Shown one piece after another: positions 33,788 through 43,635 of a stretch of DNA of 64,000 nucleotides. Position 1 is the first letter of the stretch. Each line of letters starts with the position of its first letter. Origin of the DNA: Agrostemma githago (lineage: Eukaryota; Streptophyta; Magnoliopsida; Caryophyllales; Caryophyllaceae); the NCBI GenBank assembly GCA_958450325.1, contig OY288257.1:10249873-10313872 (forward strand), in the 5' to 3' direction. The notes beneath the pieces are model-generated. The model saw only the letters and a list, made by a program, of their open reading frames with translations. It was not told where the DNA came from and did not search any database. A program made the position numbers and the translations under genes.

Positions 33788-35217
33788 TCAATTTTCGTGG
33801 ATAGGGTCGTAGAGGGCCATCGACTCCACTACGTTAGCTTCAAATCCTTCATAATACGGCTTAAGACGTTGTCCGTTGACCTTCAAATACTTGTTTGTCT
33901 CGGGATTTCGTACTTCAACTGCACCATGAGGGTAAACATGAGTTATAATGAATGGACCAAGCCAACGGGATTTTAACTTACCGGGAAAAAGGCGAAGACG
34001 GGATTGAAATAAAAGGACTTTTTGCCCAACTTGAAAGTCTCGCCTCAAGACCATCTTATCATGCCAAGCCTTCGTTTTCTCCTTATAAGTCGCCGCGTTC
34101 TCATATGACTCGAGACGTAGCTCCTCCAACTCTTGTAATTGTAGCTTTCGATGCATTCCCGATTCATATAAATTCATATTGAAGCTTTTAATCGCCCAAT
34201 ATGCCTTATGCTCTAGCTCCACGGGAAGATGACAAGCCTTCCCAAACACCAATCGATATGGAGACATGCCGATCGGGGTTTTGTAGGCCGTTCGATATGC
34301 CCATAATGCATCGTCTAACCGTCCACTCCAATCCTTCCGATTTGGATTGACCGTCTTCTCTAAGATGGATTTGACTTCTCGATTGGACACTTCAGCTTGT
34401 CCGTTCGTCTGCGGATGGTAGGCCGTGGATACTTTATGAGTGACAAAATACTTTTTGAGCAAAGCACTTATCGTTTTATTCACGAAATGAGTACCACGAT
34501 CACTAATCAAGGCCTTGGTAATTCCAAATCGAACAAATATGTTAGCCTTGATAAAATACGCCACCACCTTCGAATCATCGGTCTTAGTGGGGGTCGCTTC
34601 CACCCACTTGGACACATAATCGACTGCAAGTAAAATGTAGAGATTACCATTCGATTTTGGGAACGGTCCCATGAAATCGATCCCCCATACATCAAATATC
34701 TCACAATTAAGCATATAACTTTGAGGCATCTCATTTTTCCGGGAAATATTCCCCACTCTTTGACAATTGTCGCAAGCTTGACAAAAGACTTGGGCATCTC
34801 GAAACAATGTGGTCCAATAGAAACCGCAATCTAACACCTTCCTCGCCGTCCTCCGTGCACCAAAGTGACCTCCACACGCTTGAGAGTGACAAAACATGAG
34901 AATTGAAGTCATCTCATTCTCCGGAACACATCTTCTAATAACACCATCGGAGCAATGTTTCCATAGATACGACTCATCCCACACATAGTACTTCGCATCA
35001 CTACGAAGCTTGTCTTTTTGAGATTTTGAGAAAACCGAAGGAAATTTAGATGAGCAAAGAAAGTTTACCAAATTCGCATACCAAGGTTGAACCGAGTTAA
35101 GCGCAAATAAACTTTCATCGGGGAACACACCCTTGACCGACTCTCTCTCATGTGTCCTAGAATCAACATCAATCAACCGACTCAAATGGTCGGCAACCAC
35201 GTTCTCGGCTCCATTTT
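33788..35217 (-). CDS. Athila integrase and C-terminal pol segment
   Basis: Frame starting MVADHLSRLIDVDSR, the linker after RNase H, then integrase. Counting from that Met, the zinc-binding HHCC motif uses H105, H112, C143 and C146. The catalytic core has D175 in GIDFMGPF, D234 in LISDRG and E270 in GQAEVSNREVK, which is the D,D-35-E spacing. The C-terminal domain runs to DPIHEN with QVGQKVLLFQSRLRLFPGKL. All catalytic residues are present. It is out of frame with the upstream reverse transcriptase because one A is missing from an A run near 35217. The integrase inserts element cDNA into DNA with a 5-bp stagger, agreeing with the GTAAC duplication. Confidence 0.9.
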
Positions 35218-38200
35218 GTCTTTCACCTCAAGATCGAACTCGCTAAGTAAAAGGATCCACCGGATCAATCTTGGCTTAGCTTCTTTCTTAGACATCAAAT
35301 AGCGCAATGCCGCATGGTCAGAAAACACAATCACCTTCGTTCCTAATAAGTAGGATCGAAATTTCTCCAACGCATACATGACCGCTAGGAGCTCCTTTTC
35401 GGTGGTGGTGTAGTTCTTTTGGGCTTCATTAAGGGTCATGGAGGCATAATGAATGACATGAGCTATCTTTCCAACTCTTTGACCCAACACCGCTCCTAAT
35501 GCATAATCACTCGCATCGCACATGATCTCGAAGGGGAGAGACCAATCCGGAGCTTGAATAATTGGAGCCGACGTAAGCCTACGTTTCAACTCATCAAAAG
35601 CCTCTTTGCAAGCTTTATCAAATACAAAATCTATCTCCTTTTGGAGCAATTTGCACAACGGTGTGGCTATCTTGGAAAAGTCTTTAATAAATCTTCTATA
35701 AAAACCTGCATGACCAAGAAAAGACCGCACTTCCCGAACATTAGTAGGGTAAGGTAGAGAAGAAATGGTATCAATTTTTGCTTTGTCTACCTCTATACCC
35801 TTTGATGAGACCACATGTCCAAGAACTATACCTTGCTCCACCATAAAGTGACACTTTTTTGAATTCAAGACAAGGTTAGTTTCAATGCAACGCTTAAGCA
35901 CAAGAGATAAATGATGTAAACAAGAATCAAAAGAGTCACCATGCACCGTAAAGTCATCCATGAACACTTCAATGAAACGTTCAACATACTCCGAGAATAT
36001 ACTTATCATACATCGTTGAAATGTCGCGGGTGCATTACAAAGACCAAAAGGCATGCGTCTATATGCAAACGTGCCAAAAGGACAAGTGAATGTGGTTTTC
36101 TCTTGATCCTCGGGGGCAATGGCTATTTGGAAATAGCCCGAATACCCATCTAAAAAGCAATAGTAGGCTTTCCCCGCTAGTCTTTCTAACATTTGGTCAA
36201 TGAAGGGGAGGGGGAAGTGGTCTTTCCTAGTTACCGCATTCAATCTACGGTAATCGATACATACCCTCCACCCGTTTTGAATCCTAGTGGGGACAAGCTC
36301 ACCATCTTTGTTCTCTACCACGGTCACCCCCGACTTTTTAGGGACTACTTGAGTAGGACTCACCCATTTACTATCAGAAATAGGAAAAATCATACCGACT
36401 TGTAGTAGCTTGAGAACCTCTTTCTTCACTACCTCCATCATAGGAGGATTTAATCGACGTTGTGGTTGCCTTACCGGTTTAGCATCATCTTCGAGTAAAA
36501 TCCGGTGCATACAAGTACTTGGACTAATACCTTTGATGTCGGCAATTGTCCATCCAATAGCTTGCTTGTTCTCCACAAGAACGTCCTTCAACTTCCTTTC
36601 TTGTTCCGTGGTGAGCTTACTAGAGATGATAACTGGTAGTGTTTCTCCCTCACCAAGGAACACATACTTCAAGTGCTCCGGTAGAGCTTTGAGCTCCACC
36701 ACAGGTGCCTGCACAATAGAAGGCAACAATTTCTCCCTAGGAACAATTAGTGGTAATGGGTTCTGAAAATTAGATATTGGTCTCTTCGAATCATGCAATT
36801 CCGCCACAACTTCCTGCAAATTAGCAGAAAAAGCATATTCTACCCCCTCATTACTCAAACTGTTCTCCAAAGCAACCTGCAACTCATCAGAACCATTCAG
36901 GTCAAAAAATTCCTGTGCTAATGGATCAACTATATCAATAAAATTGACAGAATGATGATCTACGGGGTATTTCATGGCATCATAGATGTTGAAAGTTACT
37001 AATTGGCCATTGGACTCCATAGTCATAGATCCATTAGAGACATCAATCTTCGTGCTTGCCGTTTTCAAGAACGGCCTTCCTAGCAAAATCGGAGCCACAT
37101 GGTGATCATGTTCCATGTCTAGCACATAAAAATCAGCAGGAAAGATTAGATTGTCAACTAAAACAAGCACATCCTCGATAATACCTTTCGAGTAGACATT
37201 CGATCTATCCGCCAACTGAATCACAACACTAGTACTACTCAAAGGACCAAGTTGCATAGATGTATACACAGAATAAGGCATCACATTTATAGAAGCTCCT
37301 AAATCTAGCATGGCCTTATCAAATCTAGTGTTACCAATGGTGCAAGGAATTGTGAACATACCCGGATCACTACATTTAGGTGGTAGTTTTCGTTGAAAAA
37401 CGGCGGATACATGTTCACTTACCTTAACTTTCTTTACCCCTTTAAGCTTGTTATTCCTTTTAATAGTGCACAATTCTTTTAAAATTTTTGCATATTTAGG
37501 AATACTTTTCAAAAGATTAAGAAGGGGAATATTTACCTCCCACTTTTCAAATACCTCATAAATGTCTTTATCGTGCTCAAAGTGACGAGTTCTCTTTAGT
37601 GCATCGGGGAAGGGTACCTCCGGTTCCAAAACCGGTGTAGTAGTAATGAGCTCCTTTGCTTTGATAATAGGGGTTTGCTCCTCCTTCTCGATCACTATCT
37701 CTTCTTCTTCCTCTCTTATGACCGGTTGTTTTGCTATCTTCTTCACCTTCTCGACCTCCTCTAATTGCCTTCCGTTCCTCAATGAAACGGCACTCACATT
37801 CTCAGAAGGCACCACCGTTTGAGACGGGAGTCCCGTAGAATCTCGAGCTTCCAAACGACTAATAGAGGTCGCCATTTGTCCCAATTGAGTTTCCATGTTT
37901 TGGATACTAGTTTTGTTCTCCGTTTGATGTTGAAGAACCGTAGCTTGAAGATTGGACATTTGGGTGGTTACCGTAGCTTGACTAGCAACCAAAGCGCGGA
38001 TCATGTCCTCGGTGGACATTTGTCCACTAGGTGGGGGTGGAGTAGGAACCGTGTTAGGAACTTGTTGTTTAGCAAAGAATTGTTGTTTCGCTTGACCGAC
38101 TTGATTTCCTTGATTAAATTGTTGGTCCCCTTGACGAGTTCTGCACCTCATGTTGGGATGATCTCTCCATCCGGGATTAAAGGTATTGGAAAAAGGGTCC

Positions 38201-38466
38201 CATTTCTTCTTCTCTCCGGTTTCCCATACTCCATTCACCTCCTCTTGATTCTCTTCATACATGTGAGGACAATGCTCACTCGGATGTCCTTCGGTAGAAC
38301 AAATACCGCACATCATAACTTGATTTGTTTTTCCCGACATCATATTTTGTACAAGAGCCGTTAAGCTATCGACTTTATGTTCAAGGCTTGAGGATGATGA
38401 ATTACCTAAGGCATGCACTCCCCGTTTGTATTTTCGGGAAAAATCTCGAGAGCTTTCAGCTAGCTC
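35182..38466 (-). CDS. Athila zinc knuckle, protease, reverse transcriptase and RNase H
   Basis: Long open frame directly after the gag stop and in the same frame. Numbered from position 38418: a CCHC zinc knuckle (C37, C40, H45, C50) of nucleocapsid type; a coiled Gln-rich segment (about 150-190); aspartic protease with DLGAS at 372-376 and ILLGRPF near 444-450; reverse transcriptase from about 620 with the catalytic FMDDF at 819-823; RNase H with D968 in MCDASD, E1008 in TTTEKEL and D1034 in FSDH. It copies the element RNA into DNA. The frame ends at residue 1078 by frameshift just before the integrase linker. The protease motif DLGAS instead of DTGA is usual for Athila. Confidence 0.93.
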   Translation of the reverse strand, partial: ELAESSRDFSRKYKRGVHALGNSSSSSLEHKVDSLTALVQNMMSGKTNQVMMCGICSTEGHPSEHCPHMYEENQEEVNGVWETGEKKKWDPFSNTFNPGWRDHPNMRCRTRQGDQQFNQGNQVGQAKQQFFAKQQVPNTVPTPPPPSGQMSTEDMIRALVASQATVTTQMSNLQATVLQHQTENKTSIQNMETQLGQMATSISRLEARDSTGLPSQTVVPSENVSAVSLRNGRQLEEVEKVKKIAKQPVIREEEEEIVIEKEEQTPIIKAKELITTTPVLEPEVPFPDALKRTRHFEHDKDIYEVFEKWEVNIPLLNLLKSIPKYAKILKELCTIKRNNKLKGVKKVKVSEHVSAVFQRKLPPKCSDPGMFTIPCTIGNTRFDKAMLDLGASINVMPYSVYTSMQLGPLSSTSVVIQLADRSNVYSKGIIEDVLVLVDNLIFPADFYVLDMEHDHHVAPILLGRPFLKTASTKIDVSNGSMTMESNGQLVTFNIYDAMKYPVDHHSVNFIDIVDPLAQEFFDLNGSDELQVALENSLSNEGVEYAFSANLQEVVAELHDSKRPISNFQNPLPLIVPREKLLPSIVQAPVVELKALPEHLKYVFLGEGETLPVIISSKLTTEQERKLKDVLVENKQAIGWTIADIKGISPSTCMHRILLEDDAKPVRQPQRRLNPPMMEVVKKEVLKLLQVGMIFPISDSKWVSPTQVVPKKSGVTVVENKDGELVPTRIQNGWRVCIDYRRLNAVTRKDHFPLPFIDQMLERLAGKAYYCFLDGYSGYFQIAIAPEDQEKTTFTCPFGTFAYRRMPFGLCNAPATFQRCMISIFSEYVERFIEVFMDDFTVHGDSFDSCLHHLSLVLKRCIETNLVLNSKKCHFMVEQGIVLGHVVSSKGIEVDKAKIDTISSLPYPTNVREVRSFLGHAGFYRRFIKDFSKIATPLCKLLQKEIDFVFDKACKEAFDELKRRLTSAPIIQAPDWSLPFEIMCDASDYALGAVLGQRVGKIAHVIHYASMTLNEAQKNYTTTEKELLAVMYALEKFRSYLLGTKVIVFSDHAALRYLMSKKEAKPRLIRWILLLSEFDLEVKDKMEPRTWLPTI

Positions 38467-39270
38467 CTAAATCACCTCTATAGCGACATCTGGACTCTTG
38501 TTCACGATCGATCCCCCACATGCCGCATTCACAGTACGGGCATCCTCCACACAAAGACCTCCACAAAAGTACATCACAAGGTCTTGAGGATTGTAGCCAT
38601 GATATGGGCATGTAGCACACAGCTTCTTAAAACGTTCCCAATACTCATACATCGTCTCACCGTCTCGTTGCTCCGCATTACTAATCTGCTTCTTCAACTG
38701 GGAGGCTCGAGATGCCGGAAAGTACTTCTCAAGGAACGCCTTCTTCATCTTCACCCATGTATCAATACTTGCCGGTGGCAAGTAATACAACCAATCCCTA
38801 GCAGAATCCTTAAATGAGAAGGGAAAGGCCCTTAGCTTCAGCTGCTTATCAGTGACAGATGCCGGTTTCATACTCAAGCATACAATATGAAAATTCGACA
38901 AGTGCTTGTTAGGGTCCTCATCGCTTAAGCCATGGAATGTGGGTAGTTGATGGATCAAACCCGACTTCAATTCGAAAGTGGCATTCGCACCCAACGGTGG
39001 GTACGTAATGCACAAAGGTTGTTGTGCGAGATCGGGTGCCGTCAGCTGCTTGATTGTGTTGGCCATGTTATTCGACTCGTCTTCGGATTCGGAAGAAACT
39101 TCGTTCACCTCTGGAATAACAAGAATATCGTTATTAAACTCTAGATCCTCGAATTCCTGTGTTCCGATGACTATTGCTCCCTCTCCGATTCTCCGTGACC
39201 TGTGAAGAGTGCGTTCAATCTCTGAGTCGAATGCCTCGAGGTTCAAGTTAGAAGAACGAGTATTATACAT
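38467..39270 (-). CDS. Athila gag (capsid)
   Basis: 267 residues from MYNTRSSNLNLEAFDSEIER, near the PBS, with an acidic N-terminal third and a retrotransposon gag domain at about 145-235 (FSFKDSARDWLYYLPP, WVKMKKAFLEKYFP, YEYWERFKKLCATCPYHG). It forms the particle that packages element RNA. The frame ends in a single TAG (38467-38469), followed in the same frame by GAG CTA and the long pol frame. Athila gag-pol is normally one frame, so this is either a disabling point mutation or a readthrough stop. Confidence 0.88.
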   Translation of the reverse strand: MYNTRSSNLNLEAFDSEIERTLHRSRRIGEGAIVIGTQEFEDLEFNNDILVIPEVNEVSSESEDESNNMANTIKQLTAPDLAQQPLCITYPPLGANATFELKSGLIHQLPTFHGLSDEDPNKHLSNFHIVCLSMKPASVTDKQLKLRAFPFSFKDSARDWLYYLPPASIDTWVKMKKAFLEKYFPASRASQLKKQISNAEQRDGETMYEYWERFKKLCATCPYHGYNPQDLVMYFCGGLCVEDARTVNAACGGSIVNKSPDVAIEVI

Positions 39271-39342
39271 AAACTACACAAAATAAAATAAAATAAAATA
39301 AAATTAGCTATAATAAATAAAATAAAAATAATTAACACCGAT

Positions 39343-39360
39343 TCCCCGGCAACGGCGCCA
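39343..39360 (-). other. tRNA-Asp primer binding site, Athila
   Basis: Minus strand TGGCGCCGTTGCCGGGGA, five bases inside the 5' LTR; a perfect match to the 3' end of tRNA-Asp. Confidence 0.95.
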
Positions 39361-39365
39361 AAATT

Positions 39366-41039
39366 TGACGGGCTAAAGTCGTATGCCTCAAATTACAATT
39401 TATAATCACTTATAACCAACTAACTAAAACAGCAGTATAATGGAAATAAGGGTCGAACCCAAGGGAATCAGATTAATCTAATTATGCTAACTAAAGTGTA
39501 GATGAAATCGATCTCTAACGTAATTAAAGACCGTAGTAACTAAGGGGGGGGGGGGGGGGGTGGGGGTTTGGATGATTTTCTAACAACTAAAATTGAAAAA
39601 GATTAAAACTTTAAGTAAATCAAAGGATGAGAAATAACTTAGACACAAGCACAAATCCACACTCAATAGCGATTGATCATCGTAAGACGGTTTCAACTAA
39701 TAACCTTGACTACTCTATCGTGAACATGAAATTCCAATTCTCTTAAGAATAGTTAACTAAAACGAATCCCGTTCTTAATTAACCCTAACCGTAAAACAAC
39801 CTAAACAATCCAGTTCTAGGTTCAATTAGACGGAAGCAATATAGATCTGAGAATTCGATAGAGAATAAATAGCACGTACAATCCAGTCGTGCCTTAGATA
39901 TTTATATGAATCGCTTCTAAGTACTAATATCAACGTATCCCGTTCAATATTAATTCCTAGTTGTTACTAATGTAAAGTCAATCAGTAAATCCTACTCAAT
40001 TAACGATACTAACGGTAGAACGATGCAATTAAATACTAGTTGTACACCTAGCAATCAACAACAACATTCATAGAATTAATAACAAAGCAATTCATAATAA
40101 TCAAGGTTAATAATCAAAACATTCAAACTCACAAACGTTTCTCGAGTATTTCAAAGGCTTGAATCTAAGTAGAGAAATTAGTTACACATACTTGCGGTGG
40201 AAAATTAGGGTTCTTCAAAGTTCTCCCTTTTCTTCCTTTTTGGATTGTAAAAACTAGATGTGAATGATTATGATATCAATCCCAAAACTAAAGCTAAACT
40301 TAACCTAATAAAAGTTTACTAATAATAAAATAGTAATAAAAATATCCTAAGGTAATAATAAAGTTTCCTAATTAAAATCCAAGTCTTAAAACGTACTCCC
40401 TCCGGTCACTATTTTTCGCCCCACTTTCCTTATTTGGTAGGTTTTTATTTTTTGCCCCATTTCTCCACTTTCCTTTTATATCTTACCCTTTTACCATATT
40501 ATCCTTCTTCCTATCCTTTATTTACAAGAAATGCCATTAAATTTTACACTTTAAGGCCCACCATTCATTTCTTTATCATTTTATATTCATTTTTCACTAC
40601 CCAACATCATTTCTTTACCATTTTATATTCATTCCTTATTTTACGTGCAAAAAGGAACGGGGCAATAAATAATGACCGGAGGGAGTAATAAATTAAAGCA
40701 AAATAAGCCGGAATGCGTCGTACGTTACAGGCCACCGTGCGAGTCGCATAAGGTCCGCGCGACTCGCACAGCCGCGCGACTCGCCTGATCAGCTGGGCGA
40801 CTCGCGTGGCAAGCTGTTACTGCTTCGTTTCATTCTTCGATTCTTATCGTTCCGGGTCTTCAAGCGGGCTTCCTTTTCCTTCGTTCTTAGCCCAAATCAA
40901 CGGTCCAGTGGTTAGCATCTTCAAATTAGCCTGTATTACATTCATACCAAACTGACACAAATGCAATACAAGACAACTGATTTAGCTCACAAAATACCCC
41001 AAAACCGTCATAATAAATACGACTAAATACGGCCCATCA
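39366..41039 (-). repeat. 5' LTR of the Athila element, with a MITE inside
   Basis: 1674 bp. It equals the other LTR plus a 290-bp Stowaway (40396-40685) and a longer, interrupted G run (about 39543-39565, 17 G, T, 5 G). I noticed about six other substitutions. Confidence 0.95.
40396..40685. mobile_element. Stowaway MITE in the Athila LTR
   Basis: Starts CTCCCTCCGGTCAC and ends GTGACCGG-like TGACCGGAGGGAG, about 20 bp of inverted repeat, flanked by TA on both sides (40394-40395, 40686-40687). The partner LTR has a single TA at the same place (ACGTAATAAATT near 30060), giving a clean empty site. Non-coding. Confidence 0.95.
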
Positions 41040-42535
41040 GTAACTTACCTAGGTCCTCCTAACTTTCTAAGAACGTACTACGGGACGATCGGCGGAGTGG
41101 AAAAGGGATGAACCACGGTGTTAGTCGACACTGTAGGTAAGTGAGACCCCGCCCCCTTTAGCGATGAGCCGAGAGGGTCGTCCCATGCCCAAAACCGCCT
41201 AACTAGTCCAAGTAAAAAGGTGGAAATATATGCAAGGGAAGACCGACCATTACCGCTATCATCCTTCCTAGGGACTCGGTCCTTTGGTAGGCTCTTCACG
41301 GTAGTAGTCGGTAAAAGGCTTATTTTGAGATGTAGGGATTCTTTTTGTGAGACGATTTTCTTTTTGGCATTTTTCTTTCTTTTGCATTTTTGCCTTGTTT
41401 GTTGACATGCCACTTCTTTTTCTTCTTTTCTATTTTCTTTTTGGCTTTTGTGCCTTTTCTTTTTCTTCATTCTTTTCTTTCTTTCATTTTCTTTTCTTTG
41501 CCCTTTTTGGCAAGATTTGGCTTTTTGGCATTTCTTTGTTTGACAAGAAGGAGAGAATTCAACAATTTGCAATTTATTGTGTGGATATGTGTGGAAGGTA
41601 GGGGAATGGGTGAGTCGGGACGGAGCCTTCCCTTCAAACCCACAAAAAGGTGGAAAACTTGGACTAATCTAACAATTCCGAACATGGTCACCTAAGGGAC
41701 GGGACTCGGCAACCAAGGCCTTTTCACACCGTGGGTGGTCATAATGGTCAAAATGCAAATCTCGCAGTAAATCCCTAGTAAGCTAGGTGGACTCAAGGTA
41801 AAGGACCAACGAATTCATTGATTTATGGTCATTCTACTAGGCTAAAGTCCAAGACTCGATTTACTTTACTAGAAAGGGAAAGTAAACACTCGCACACTAG
41901 CCTCTAAACCGGGTTTTCGAAAACGGTTTACACACATGACACAAAACACAACACAAAACAAAGACATGACGAAAACGAACGAAAGAAAAAGAAGCAAAAG
42001 CAACAAAACAAAAACAAAACAAAACAAACATATAACAAACACCACCCCGAACATCCAAATAAGCAACCAACCAACACCAAAATTTACAAAGCTCCACCCG
42101 AGCACACCATATCACAAACCTCCAAACATCACAAGAAGTAAAGAGGAAAAAGGGATAAAAGGCGTTACCGGACGTCTTGAAAGCTTTCCAAAGCTAATGG
42201 TGATTTAAGCAACCTATAGGGAAAAAGGGAGGCAAACACACACGACAAAACAAAAAATACGACGACACAAAGACAAGAAAGGAAAACACACAAAAGGAGA
42301 ATCTTTTTGATTTTTGAGAAATTTTTTCAAATTTTTAGGGTTTTTTTTAAAGATTTTTCAAAGGAGCTACGAAAATAAAACTAGCTACGATAGAATATCG
42401 CTCCCCCACACTTAAACCGAGCAATGTCCTCATGCTCGATCGTAGTGTGTGGAGAGACAAAAGGAAAGAAAAGAAACTACGAAAATAAAGCTAAGAATCA
42501 AAAATGAAGATGAAGAAAAGGTGCAGAATGTGTCC

Positions 42536-42565
42536 GGCCGGGGTGTAGTCAAGTCACCATGGGCC
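42536..42565 (-). ncRNA. Hairpin A of element 2
   Basis: GGCCGGGGTG, loop TAGTCAAGT, CACCATGGGCC, identical to family X hairpin A. Confidence 0.5.
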
Positions 42566-42631
42566 GAGACAAGAAAAGATATGGACGCGGGAAGAAATAA
42601 AAATAAAGAAATAAAAGGAAATGGGAGGGGA

Positions 42632-42660
42632 GGGCTAGGTGTAATCAAGTCACCTAGCCC
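42632..42660 (-). ncRNA. Hairpin B of element 2
   Basis: GGGCTAGGTG, loop TAATCAAGT, CACCTAGCCC; ten perfect pairs. Confidence 0.65.
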
Positions 42661-42728
42661 GGATTCCGTCCAAATCCGACTAACTCCTAAAAAGGGGTGA
42701 AAATCTTGTATATTTGGATTAATCGATT

Positions 42729-42759
42729 GACTCTCGACGTAATTACGTCATCGAGAGTC
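42729..42759 (-). ncRNA. Hairpin C of element 2
   Basis: GACTCTCGACG, loop TAATTACGT, CATCGAGAGTC. Compared with family X one stem base changed T to C. On the plus strand that gives a C-A mismatch, but on the minus strand (the element RNA) it is a permitted G-U pair. Confidence 0.65.
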
Positions 42760-43635
42760 GGGAGCAACCATACTAAGGCCTCGAAGGCCTCCATGACACC
42801 AAGACACATAAGTGTACAAGGGGAAGGGGATAGACAAGCGGAAAACAAGCAATAAAAGACGAAAAAGAAAGGATAGTTGCCGTACCGACCGGTTAGCAAC
42901 TCACTCGCTCCATCGCCTCAATGATCATTATAGGTACGTTGCTTGTCATCATCGTTGCCATCCCGCTTCGAACTTGAGAAGAACTCACGGTAGAGGTAGT
43001 AATGGTAGGGGGTGGGATTTGATGTGAGAGTCGGTGTAAAGTGGATAGATAATGAAGTGGGAGCATGACAATGAAGTATATGGGGTATACGATAAGGCAA
43101 GGATAGTTAGAGAGGTTGGGAGGGGGTATAAAATGGTTGGGTGGACTCAAATGTCGAAGAAAAGGGTACAAAGAGGAGCAGGGGACCATCCCGGTCGGGA
43201 TGGATGGTCCCGGTCGGGATGCCTCACTCGTCCCGGTCGGGTCGCCCTCATCCCGGTCGGGACGGACCTCCAGTGAGCACGAAAATGTGCACCTCAATCC
43301 CGATCGGAATGGCTTCCTTCCCGGTCGGGATGCCGCACCCTTCCCGGTCGGGATGGGTCTTCTTGACCTTCCACAATCCCAAAAGCTTACTCCAAGCTTC
43401 AAAAACCCGATCCTCGTGCTTACTATCCAAGCTCTATCATAGCCATTCCTCTCTAGGAATCGTCTTCACTTCACCTATCCACAAAGCTCAAACACACATC
43501 AAATTCTCTCCCTCACACGCTCATCAATCAATCCAAATAACAAGAATGTCACAAAACTCAAACTAACTACAAGAAAGAGATATATACAATGAGACGGTTC
43601 TTGTGGAACTCCGTCAAACCAAGGTGGTATTCTCT

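Larger units (their letters stand above)
29040..41039 (-). mobile_element. Athila-type Ty3/gypsy retrotransposon
   Basis: A 12.0-kb element with LTRs 29040-30412 and 39366-41039, flanked by the target duplication GTAAC (29035-29039 and 41040-41044). In element direction: 5' LTR (right), tRNA-Asp PBS 39343-39360, gag, protease-RT-RNase H, integrase, ATHILA ORF, three composite hairpins, polypurine tract, 3' LTR (left). The LTRs differ by only a handful of substitutions apart from a MITE and a G-run. Coding capacity is nearly complete but broken by one stop and one frameshift. Confidence 0.95.
41045..43635 (-). other. Element 2 non-coding region between protease ORF and 3' LTR
   Basis: About 2.6 kb without coding frames, collinear with 13980-15770 and 17790-20050 of family X. 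Landmarks are the GGGACTCGGTCC block (41271-41285), T-rich tracts, hairpins A-C (42536-42759), and a CpG-rich array of CCCGGTCGGGA palindromes (43185-43350). Confidence 0.7.
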
